Source of the DNA: Pseudomonas sp. Q11
Lineage (GTDB): Bacteria > Pseudomonadota > Gammaproteobacteria > Pseudomonadales > Pseudomonadaceae
Direction: 5' to 3'
Assembly: GCF_024494355.1 (NCBI RefSeq)
Contig: NZ_JAKNQY010000028.1
Span: 1 to 64,000, forward strand
Length of the DNA stretch: 64,000 nt
This document shows, piece by piece, positions 18,807 to 25,634 of this stretch. A program made the translations under genes and the position numbers. Position 1 is the stretch's first letter; every line of letters starts with the position of its first letter. Below the pieces are notes generated by a model, which saw only the letters and a program-made list of their open reading frames with translations, had not been told where the DNA came from and searched no databases.

Positions 18807-19892
18807 TTAAAGAGATACGGCCGACACCTCCAACACCTGTCGCTGCCGGTGACAAACGACCCGGTTGCGCCCGGTGGTCTTGGCTTCATAGAGCGCCAGG
18901 TCGGCGTCGTTGAGCCAGAGGGTCGCGTCGCCATAGGCCGGGTTGAAGGCCGCCAGGCCAATGCTCAGGCTGACTTTTAGCGCGGGGACCTGTTCGTAAC
19001 CGAGCAGCGCGAATCGCTCGCGCAAGCCGTCCATGGCCTGCACGGCGTTGTGCAAGGTCAGGTCCGGCAGGATCACGCAGAACTCATCACCGCCATAACG
19101 CCCGACAATGTCGGCAGCCCGCAGGTTTTGCTTGAGCATCTTGCCGAGCTGCCGCAACACGTCGTCACCCGCACCATGACCATAGGTGTCATTGATGGTT
19201 TTGAAGTGATCGATGTCCATCAGTGCAATCACACCGTGACCGGCCCTATCGTGGGGCTGTCGCAGGCAGCGCTGGAACTCCTCGTTGAGCCGGTCCTTCC
19301 AGGCTCCGTGATTGAGCAGACCGGTCAGGCTGTCGGTACGGCTCAGGGCCAGCAACTCGCGCTTTTGCCGGCCCAGGATGTCGGTCTGGCGAAAACAGAT
19401 CCAACCCAACGCCAGTGGATATATGCACAACAAAGGCAAACTGGCATAGAGCTGCGCCGAACTGGTCATGGGCACACTGGTCAACGGGAAGATTGCCATG
19501 CCCAGGGCGACGCCTGCCATTTGGACCGCTGCCCCTGCGAACATGAAACGCAAACCCCCGATGGAAACGTTGTTCATCGCCATCATCGCCAGCGTAACGG
19601 CCATGGGCAGCGGATTGAATTGCATCGCCGCGACCCAGAAACCGCCAAGAAAGGCATCGATCAGCAAGTTTCGGCGTTCAGCCTGGTACGGCTGCGCCGC
19701 GCGGCGGGCCCATTGATAGGCCACATGCGGCCATATCAAGCCGTTGAACAGCATGGCCGCCCAGACCCAGGGTGCCGGGTCGAGGGGATAGACAGCGACA
19801 CTCACCAACAACAACCCTAGCATCAGACCCAGGATTCGTGAGGTGTAAAGCCTCCTGGCCAATGACAGTCCCTTTCGTCCCGTTTTTTGCAT
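18807..19892 (-). CDS. MASE2-GGDEF diguanylate cyclase
   Basis: This 361-residue membrane protein has an N-terminal MASE2 sensor of several transmembrane helices (about residues 10-165, including NGLIWPHVAYQWARRAAQP). A GGDEF domain follows. The catalytic GGDEF is at residues 267-271, and an inhibitory I-site RAAD sits at 258-261, five residues before it, so product inhibition by c-di-GMP is expected. The architecture and length resemble AdrA/DgcC of enterobacteria, which promotes exopolysaccharide production. The start ATG has a GAGG ribosome-binding site. No phosphodiesterase gene is nearby. Confidence 0.93.
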   Translation of the reverse strand: MQKTGRKGLSLARRLYTSRILGLMLGLLLVSVAVYPLDPAPWVWAAMLFNGLIWPHVAYQWARRAAQPYQAERRNLLIDAFLGGFWVAAMQFNPLPMAVTLAMMAMNNVSIGGLRFMFAGAAVQMAGVALGMAIFPLTSVPMTSSAQLYASLPLLCIYPLALGWICFRQTDILGRQKRELLALSRTDSLTGLLNHGAWKDRLNEEFQRCLRQPHDRAGHGVIALMDIDHFKTINDTYGHGAGDDVLRQLGKMLKQNLRAADIVGRYGGDEFCVILPDLTLHNAVQAMDGLRERFALLGYEQVPALKVSLSIGLAAFNPAYGDATLWLNDADLALYEAKTTGRNRVVCHRQRQVLEVSAVSL

Positions 19893-20078
19893 AGAGGCCT
19901 CTGTACCGAGGGCTTCCCGGGTGGTGGGATAGGGTTATTTGAAGTCTATCAGGGCAACATCAAATAGCCACCACCGATAAAAGAGTATTTATTCGCCATC
20001 AATGCACGGGCTCTGCTCGGATTTTGGCTATACATGACAGAGGGAATCGGCAATCAATCACCAGAAAAGGAGGCCCAT

Positions 20079-20386
20079 ATGCAGCTCCTGATCAATGCCA
20101 CAGGCTCCCTCAGCCAACCGGTGATCCCACCGTTGTACTACATCCTGGACTGCATCCGCCTCCTGAACCGGCAGAGCCTGCGCAACATCGAAGTGCAGCC
20201 TGCGGCCGAACAGCGCTACACCGAAATGATCCGCCGGGCAATGCACGCATCGTACGGAAATCCGGCGCCTGTCACAGCTGGTATCAAAGCAAAAACGGCC
20301 ACGTCGTCGCGATGTTCCCCGGTTTCAGCTTCACTTATCACTATCTGACTCGTCGGCTCCGGTTGGCCGGCCACATTCTGTCCTGA
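20079..20386 (+). pseudogene. Remnant of a flavin-containing Baeyer-Villiger monooxygenase
   Basis: Two pieces of a flavin-binding monooxygenase are fused and broken. The frame from the ATG at 20079 reads LLINATGSLSQPVIP, which resembles the ATG motif near the end of the first FAD region. It then jumps at once to YILDCIRLLNRQSLRNIEV, which belongs near the C-terminus, so a central stretch of some hundreds of residues is missing. Near 20252 a one-base loss shifts the frame. The conserved tail GACHSWYQSKNGHVVAMFPG continues in the next frame and stops at 20384-20386. An AGGAGG precedes the ATG, so a short fusion peptide may still be translated. The gene downstream is the alpha/beta hydrolase usually found beside such monooxygenases. 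Confidence 0.8.
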
Positions 20387-20402
20387 CCCTGGAGGGCAAA
20401 AC

Positions 20403-21332
20403 ATGTTGGTGTTGTGGGTAGTCCTCGCCGTGTTTATCGCCTGGAGCTGGCTGACGTATCCGGGCATCGGTCATGTGCTGTACGACATGGGCATGGCCCT
20501 GGAAGCGCGTCTGTACCGATTGCACAAGATCACGGTGCCCATCAGCGAGATGACCGTGTCGACCTGGCAAGGCGGGCCGTACGAAGCGTCCGGCAGCATA
20601 TTGATGCTGCACGGCTACAGCGCCGACAAGAACCTCTGGTTGCGATTTGCCCGGCACTTTGTTGGCGACTACCGGGTGGTGGTTCCCGACCTGGCCGGTC
20701 ATGGCGAAACCGGCTTCAAGGCCGGCGGCGGTTACGACATCCCGACCCAGGCGCGGCGGGTGATCGAGCTGCTGGACGCCTGCGGCCTGGACAAGGTCCA
20801 TGTGATCGGCAACTCCATGGGCGGTCATCTCGCTGCCTGGCTGGCGGCGACTTCGCCGGAGCGGATACTGACCCTGGCGCTGATCGACCCGGCCGGCGTC
20901 ACCGCGCCCGAACCCAGCGACATGGAGCGGCACCTGGCGGCCGGCCACAACCCGTTCCTGGTGCGCTCGCGGGACGATTTCGCCCCTTTCTATGCGATGA
21001 CCATGGCGTCGCCGCCGTGGCTACCGAGTGTGGTGCTGGCGGCGCTGGCCGAACGTTACGAACAGCGTCGGGACGAACTGGCGGAAATCTTCGTGGACTT
21101 TCGTGCCAGCCCGCCGATGGAGCCGCGCTTGCCCGATATCCGCGCGCCGTCGCTGCTGCTCTGGGGCCGCAAGGACCGGCTGATCGACGTCAGCAGCGTG
21201 CCGGTATGGAGCAAGGGCATCGCCGACTTGCGCGTGGAAATCTGGGAGGGGGTGGGCCACATGCCCATGGTCGAACGGCCAGGGAAAACCGCGGCGCTGT
21301 ATCGCGATTTTCTCAAAGACCTGGGCCAGTGA
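20403..21332 (+). CDS. Alpha/beta hydrolase, probable esterase/lipase
   Basis: This 309-residue protein has an N-terminal hydrophobic segment (residues 1-18) that could anchor or export it, and an alpha/beta-hydrolase core. Residues visible are HG of the oxyanion region at 70-71, the nucleophile Ser138 in GNSMGG, an acidic residue in LLLWGRKDRL, and the catalytic His in GVGHMPM. A good GGAGGG ribosome-binding site lies 10 bp before the ATG. In other Pseudomonas, hydrolases of this type sit next to a Baeyer-Villiger monooxygenase and cleave the ester it makes. Here the upstream monooxygenase is destroyed, so the original pathway is lost while the hydrolase remains intact. Confidence 0.87.
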   Translation: MLVLWVVLAVFIAWSWLTYPGIGHVLYDMGMALEARLYRLHKITVPISEMTVSTWQGGPYEASGSILMLHGYSADKNLWLRFARHFVGDYRVVVPDLAGHGETGFKAGGGYDIPTQARRVIELLDACGLDKVHVIGNSMGGHLAAWLAATSPERILTLALIDPAGVTAPEPSDMERHLAAGHNPFLVRSRDDFAPFYAMTMASPPWLPSVVLAALAERYEQRRDELAEIFVDFRASPPMEPRLPDIRAPSLLLWGRKDRLIDVSSVPVWSKGIADLRVEIWEGVGHMPMVERPGKTAALYRDFLKDLGQ

Positions 21333-21488
21333 CCGTGATGCCGCTCTTCAAGGCCCGCCTGAGCCGTTGTGAAGGGGCGGATCAGTCCCTGACAGAATGA
21401 AGTCCTGAAGATTCTTCGTTTGTGGACACTGGCGAAGGCTGCGATCTTTCCTTCCACTTTCCCACAGCTTGCGCCAGGAACTCTCACC

Positions 21489-22865
21489 ATGAGCTTCGTC
21501 AGTCCAGACCTGATCCGCCAACGCTTCTCCAAGGCGATGTCCGACATGTACCGCGACGAGGTGCCGCTGTACGGCGCACTGATGAACCTGGTGGAACAGA
21601 CCAATGCCCAGGTGCTGGTCAACGACCCACGCTTGGCCGAACACCTGCGCAGCACCGGCGAATTCCAGCGCCTGGACCTGGAGCGCCACGGCGCGATCCG
21701 CGTCGGCACCGCGGCGGAACTGGCCACCCTGGGGCGCCTGTTCGCGGTCATGGGCATGCACCCGGTAGGCTACTACGACCTCACGCCCGCTGGGGTGCCG
21801 GTACATTCCACGGCATTTCGCGCCGTGCATGAAACCGCCCTGCAGGTCAGCCCGTTCCGGGTATTTACCTCGCTGCTGCGCCTGGAGCTGATCGAAAACA
21901 CCGAGCTTCGGGCCTTTGCCGAATCGGTACTGGAGAAGCGGCAAATCTTCACGTCCACTGCCCTCCAGCTCATCGACCTCGCCGAACGCCAGGGTGGGCT
22001 GACGGAGCCACAAGCCGACGACTTCGTCCAACAGGCCCTGGAAACCTTTCGCTGGCACCACAGCGCCACCGTCACGGCCGAACAATATCGACAACTGAGT
22101 GCGCAACATCGGCTGATCGCCGACGTAGTGGCCTTCAAGGGCCCGCACATCAATCACCTGACGCCGCGCACCCTGGACATCGACATTGTTCAGGCCCAGA
22201 TGCCCGTGCACGGCATCACCGCCAAGGCGGTCGTCGAAGGCCCGCCCCGTCGCCATTGCCCGATCCTGTTGCGCCAGACCAGTTTCAAGGCGCTCGACGA
22301 ACCTGTGGCGTTCACCGACCAGCCACAATCCCAAGGCAGCCACAGCGCCCGCTTCGGCGAAATCGAACAACGGGGCGCTGCCCTCACCCCGAAAGGTCGC
22401 GCACTCTACGATCAGTTGCTGAACGCCGCGCGGGATGCGCTGGGGGAATTTCCCAACGAAGCGAACGCCGGGCGCTACACCGCACTGATGGCCCAATACT
22501 TTGCCCAGTTCCCTGACAACCACGATGAGCTGCGTCGGCAGGCACTGGCGTACTTTCGTTATTTCGTGACGCCAAAGGGCCTCGCCGCCAAAGGCACCCT
22601 CCAGCAACCGGTCTCGCTGGAACGCTTGCTGGAAGAGCAATACCTGCGCGCCGAACCCTTGGTGTACGAGGACTTCCTGCCGGTGAGCGCCGCCGGCATC
22701 TTCCAGTCGAACCTCGGCGATGCCGCCCAGAGTCATTACGCCGGCCAGTCCAACCGCCAGGCTTTCGAGCAAGCGCTGGGGCAACCGACCATCGATGAGC
22801 TGCGTCTGTATGCCGAAACGCAACAGCGCTCCATCGATGAGTGCATGTCCGCCCTGGAAATATAG
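21489..22865 (+). CDS. hglS: 2-oxoadipate dioxygenase/decarboxylase, HglS/YdcJ family (DUF1338)
   Basis: This 458-residue protein matches the DUF1338 family, whose Pseudomonas putida member HglS converts 2-oxoadipate to D-2-hydroxyglutarate in D-lysine catabolism. The proposed iron ligands and substrate arginine are all present: His67 and Arg71 in RHGAIR, His223 in HINHLTPR, and Glu291 in GEIEQRGAALT. The frame runs back to 21420, but the ATG at 21489 (MSFVSPDLIRQRF) is the usual family start. No other lysine-catabolic gene is adjacent. Confidence 0.9.
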   Translation: MSFVSPDLIRQRFSKAMSDMYRDEVPLYGALMNLVEQTNAQVLVNDPRLAEHLRSTGEFQRLDLERHGAIRVGTAAELATLGRLFAVMGMHPVGYYDLTPAGVPVHSTAFRAVHETALQVSPFRVFTSLLRLELIENTELRAFAESVLEKRQIFTSTALQLIDLAERQGGLTEPQADDFVQQALETFRWHHSATVTAEQYRQLSAQHRLIADVVAFKGPHINHLTPRTLDIDIVQAQMPVHGITAKAVVEGPPRRHCPILLRQTSFKALDEPVAFTDQPQSQGSHSARFGEIEQRGAALTPKGRALYDQLLNAARDALGEFPNEANAGRYTALMAQYFAQFPDNHDELRRQALAYFRYFVTPKGLAAKGTLQQPVSLERLLEEQYLRAEPLVYEDFLPVSAAGIFQSNLGDAAQSHYAGQSNRQAFEQALGQPTIDELRLYAETQQRSIDECMSALEI

Positions 22866-22878
22866 GAAAAATCCGAAA

Positions 22879-22908
22879 GCCGAATGCGTAAGAAATTGCG
22901 CATCCGGC
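22879..22908 (+). terminator. Stem-loop after hglS
   Basis: The arms GCCGAATGCG and CGCATCCGGC pair at 9 of 10 positions around a 10-base loop, starting 13 bp after the hglS stop codon. No clear T-run follows, so it may be a weak or Rho-assisted terminator or an mRNA-stabilising hairpin. Confidence 0.35.
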
Positions 22909-23011
22909 TTGCCGGGCTACGCAACTCCTCGCGCGCATTCATCTGTCCCCAGAACGATCACGGATCGATATTCAATCTTAAAATATTGATATACATAGCT
23001 TTTATAGAAGA

Positions 23012-23027
23012 TGGCATAGCTCTTGAT
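23012..23027 (+). promoter_or_regulatory. Imperfect sigma-54-like -24/-12 element upstream of hcp
   Basis: TGGCATAGCTCTTGAT has GG and GA exactly 10 bases apart, where the sigma-54 consensus needs GG and GC. The match is good except for the -12 C, which is usually critical. The site is about 70 bp upstream of the hcp start. Type VI secretion genes in pseudomonads are often RpoN-linked, so this is worth noting, but it is a weak call. Confidence 0.3.
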
Positions 23028-23096
23028 AACCGTCAGGCCACCTGTGGACGATTCCCTTCCCAGGTCCCTTTAGTTATCCAGCAAGGAGAGCATCCA

Positions 23097-23615
23097 TTGG
23101 CTACCCCCGCTTACATGTCCATCGAAGGCACCAAACAAGGTCTGATCACTGCCGGCGCGTTTACGGCCGACTCAGTGGGCAACACCTATCAGGAAGGTCA
23201 TGAAGATCAAGTCATGGTGCAAGGTTTTGAACACCAGGTCATCATCCCCCGCGATCCTCAGTCCGGCCAGCCAACCGGCCAGCGCGTGCATAAACCGCTG
23301 GTTATCACCAAGGTGTTCGACAAGGCTTCGCCGCTGCTACTGGCGGCTTTGACCTGTGGAGAGCGCCTGACCAAAGTCGAAATCCAGTGGTATCGCACCT
23401 CGGCCGCCGGCACGCAGGAGCATTACTACACCACCACCCTGGAGGACGCGATCATCGTCGATATCAAGGACTACATGCTCAACTGTCAGGACCCGGCGAA
23501 CGCGCACTTCACTCACCTGGAAGATGTGCACTTCACTTACCGCAAGATCACCTGGACTCACGAAGTCAGCGGCACGTCGGGCTCCGATGACTGGCGCTCG
23601 CCAGTTGCCGGTTAA
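23097..23615 (+). CDS. hcp: Hcp family type VI secretion tube/effector-carrier protein (orphan)
   Basis: This 172-residue protein begins ATPAYMSIEGTKQG and ends SGSDDWRSPVAG, the pattern of the secreted Hcp2-type ring proteins of Pseudomonas. These stack into the tube of the type VI secretion system and chaperone effectors. The start is a TTG, with AAGGAGAG eight bases upstream; no ATG in frame would give the conserved N-terminus. No tss, vgrG or effector gene is near, so it is an orphan hcp that must serve machinery encoded elsewhere. It is flanked by AT-rich DNA on both sides. Confidence 0.93.
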   Translation: MATPAYMSIEGTKQGLITAGAFTADSVGNTYQEGHEDQVMVQGFEHQVIIPRDPQSGQPTGQRVHKPLVITKVFDKASPLLLAALTCGERLTKVEIQWYRTSAAGTQEHYYTTTLEDAIIVDIKDYMLNCQDPANAHFTHLEDVHFTYRKITWTHEVSGTSGSDDWRSPVAG

Positions 23616-23645
23616 TCGCCGGTAGTTATTGATTCAGAGGGTGGT

Positions 23646-23708
23646 GTTCGCCCAGTGCGACGGCCTCGGCATTCCATGCACTGGTAAAGAGCCTGACACT
23701 GGGCGAAC
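23646..23708 (+). terminator. Long-loop inverted repeat after hcp
   Basis: GTTCGCCCAGTG (23646-23657) is perfectly complementary to CACTGGGCGAAC (23697-23708), with a loop of 39 bases. It starts 30 bp after the hcp stop. There is no T-run, so it is either a Rho-type or processing hairpin at the end of the hcp message, or a structured untranslated element. Only the repeat itself is certain. Confidence 0.45.
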
Positions 23709-24049
23709 GGGCATAATAATAGTGGAACTTGCGACATATGTCCGGGAGCCTGTTTAAATAATTATTTATCTTTAGTCGTAATTATTAACGCTCAATCAAT
23801 TGTCGTGACGAACAAGCCCACTTTCCTTCGGACACGCAACTGCGGCTGTTTTTAGCCGCTTCGCAGCCAGCGCGAGCGGGCTCTTTCCCGACGAATTTCG
23901 ACAAACTCCAGCTCGCCTGCATAGTTATACGAACAGTTCTACAAAACCCCAGAGCAGTACAAAAAACATACCCCCCAACACCTAACAAGATGTAGCAAGT
24001 AAACAGTCATTAACAAACCGTTTTTCAAGACCGTGCGGTCTATCAACCC
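23709..24049. other. AT-rich gap with no convincing gene
   Basis: About 340 bp, clearly richer in A and T than its surroundings (for example TTTAAATAATTATTTATC near 23754). A minus-strand frame at 23785-23988 could encode up to 67 residues, with an internal ATG at 23922 giving a 45-residue form that has three cysteines. There is no ribosome-binding site before it and I do not call it. The palindrome AGACCGTGCGGTCT lies near 24028-24041, just after the stop codon of the small minus-strand gene. Confidence 0.4.
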
Positions 24050-24223
24050 TCAACCACGTCGTCCGGTCTTTTGCGCATCAGTCTCTCCGGCCTCAGCGTC
24101 ACCTTCCTGCTGTTTGCGCTTGGCCGGGTCGTTCGGGCGCAGGGCATCGTTGTCGCGTTCCACTTCGCCAGGCATCGCTGGCTCGTCCGGGTTGGGCGAC
24201 GTTTGGTCGGGGCTGGGTTTCAT
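24050..24223 (-). CDS. Small hydrophilic protein of 57 residues
   Basis: The protein runs MKPSPDQTSPNPDEPAMPGE to the end QKTGRRG. It is very rich in Pro, Asp, Glu, Gln, Lys and Arg, with no hydrophobic segment, so it is predicted to be disordered and soluble. The ATG has an excellent AAGGAG ribosome-binding site eight bases upstream. It follows the 80-residue gene on the same strand after 32 bp, suggesting a two-gene unit. Function is unknown. Proteins with this composition are common as short conserved hypotheticals in Pseudomonas. Confidence 0.65.
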   Translation of the reverse strand: MKPSPDQTSPNPDEPAMPGEVERDNDALRPNDPAKRKQQEGDAEAGETDAQKTGRRG

Positions 24224-24255
24224 GGCGAACTCCTTGGTTTGTCCGGGCCTGCGTG

Positions 24256-24498
24256 TCAGGCGTCAGGGTCGGCGACTTCTTCAGCGACGTTGGCGTCAGG
24301 TGAGCGGTGATGCAGTTGCTCGGCCTTGGCCTTGAGTTCCTGCCATTGGGCCAGATCGATAGCGCCCTGACCGAACAGGTCATCGGCCACCCGCATCAGC
24401 TCGGTGAAATGAACATCGGGCGACTGCTGCCAGTAGGTCTTGTCGTCGAACAACCGCTGCCAATCGGCCAGCGAGGGAAGTTTGAGGTCATCGCTCAT
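24256..24498 (-). CDS. Small conserved hypothetical protein of 80 residues
   Basis: The protein begins MSDDLKLPSLADWQRLFDDK and has a predicted helical, amphipathic character with an acidic tail (EEVADPDA). A longer frame exists upstream, and an ATG at 24522 is possible, but AGGAG lies just before the ATG at 24498 and decides the start. No signal peptide or membrane segment is seen. It is probably cotranscribed with the 57-residue gene downstream. Function is not recognised. Confidence 0.7.
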   Translation of the reverse strand: MSDDLKLPSLADWQRLFDDKTYWQQSPDVHFTELMRVADDLFGQGAIDLAQWQELKAKAEQLHHRSPDANVAEEVADPDA

Positions 24499-24563
24499 GA
24501 CGGGCTCCTGGGAGGCATTCATAAGGTATGAGGGTCGACGTTCCCGGGGAGTTCCGGCGATTC

Positions 24564-25634
24564 TCAGTAGCCCGTCATTTCCAGGTAACCGCTGCCACCG
24601 TGGCTGCCGCTCAGGTGCACCGGGCCTTCCCAATAGGGAATACGCAGGTTCATCCAGGCGTTGGGGTTCAGGGCATCTGTGGTGATGTCGAGTCGCTTGC
24701 CGGGGATCTTGATCGTCCAGCGTACCGGCATTGAACGCCCGGCAACCTGGGTGGTGTCCAGTGGTTCAAGGCTGATCTCCCCGGCGTGCAGGGTTTGCGC
24801 CGTGCCTTGGGCATCGATCCAGGTACCCGTGAGGTACGGCGCCCCATCCTTGTGGCGCATGCGGTAGAGCATCACATGCTCGCCGCTGTCCAGGTGCAGG
24901 GAGAACCAGTCCCAGCCCGTCTGGTTGGCGGTCAGCGGTTGGCTGCTCCATTCGCGGTCAAGCCAGGCCGGGCCGCTGACCGTGTAACGCTGGCCATCGA
25001 TTTCCACATGGCCGCTGGCCTGGAAAAACGGCTGGCTGTAGTAGTACGACGCCTGGCCCTGTTCGGATTTCTGGCTGAAACCTTTATCGCCCTGCAGCAC
25101 CAGCGGACGAGTCGACGTGAGGTGCAGCTCATAGCTGAAGCGTGGATCACTGGCCTTGAGCTGCATATCCGCCAATGGGTCGGCCCCAGACGCTTGAGTA
25201 GCGAACCGCCAGTCATCGATCCAGGCATCGAAAGGAGTCGTTCGCACCCCGGCCTGCCCCACTGCGCCCCGAGCATAGCGCTCGGCGGCATGATGAACGG
25301 TGCTGGAAGTGATCGCGGCATGACCGAGCCAGATCGTCTGGTTGCGCCAGCCGCTGGCCTGGGGCGCGGCGTTCAGGGCGCTGCGAAACAGCGTCCATTG
25401 CACGCCGTAATCGCGGCCCTCGGCATCCTTGAGATTGGCAGTGACGTACCACCACTCGATGCGAAACCCCTCATGAACCCCGTGATCGGCAGGAAAGCTG
25501 AATGCCCGCCCCGGCACCACAGGCTTGAATGCGCCGGCCTGGTCGGCCAACCCGGCGAAGCCCTGTTGCGGCGGTTGCGGGTTATCACAACCGCTGAGCA
25601 ACGCCAGCAACATCAGACCGAGTTTAATCTTCAT
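24564..25634 (-). CDS. AttH/CrtC-like lipocalin-fold lipoprotein
   Basis: This 356-residue lipoprotein has a signal MKIKLGLMLLALLSGCDN with the lipidated Cys at residue 16. The body matches the AttH / hydroxyneurosporene-synthase-like (CrtC) family: FPADHGVHEGFRIEWWYVTAN, AWLDREWSSQPL and GWDWFSLHLDSGEHVMLYR. The family has two lipocalin-like halves. Its ATG overlaps the end of the FtsX-type permease by 11 bp, so it belongs to the same operon. The trio ATPase-permease-AttH is a recurring unit of unknown substrate. The carotenoid hydratase name is historical and should not be taken as function here. Confidence 0.85.
   Translation of the reverse strand: MKIKLGLMLLALLSGCDNPQPPQQGFAGLADQAGAFKPVVPGRAFSFPADHGVHEGFRIEWWYVTANLKDAEGRDYGVQWTLFRSALNAAPQASGWRNQTIWLGHAAITSSTVHHAAERYARGAVGQAGVRTTPFDAWIDDWRFATQASGADPLADMQLKASDPRFSYELHLTSTRPLVLQGDKGFSQKSEQGQASYYYSQPFFQASGHVEIDGQRYTVSGPAWLDREWSSQPLTANQTGWDWFSLHLDSGEHVMLYRMRHKDGAPYLTGTWIDAQGTAQTLHAGEISLEPLDTTQVAGRSMPVRWTIKIPGKRLDITTDALNPNAWMNLRIPYWEGPVHLSGSHGGSGYLEMTGY

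Noticed and set aside
22884..23096. 71-residue N-terminal extension of Hcp
   Set aside because: It reads through AT-rich non-coding DNA and has no ribosome-binding site; the TTG at 23097 has a strong one and gives the family start.
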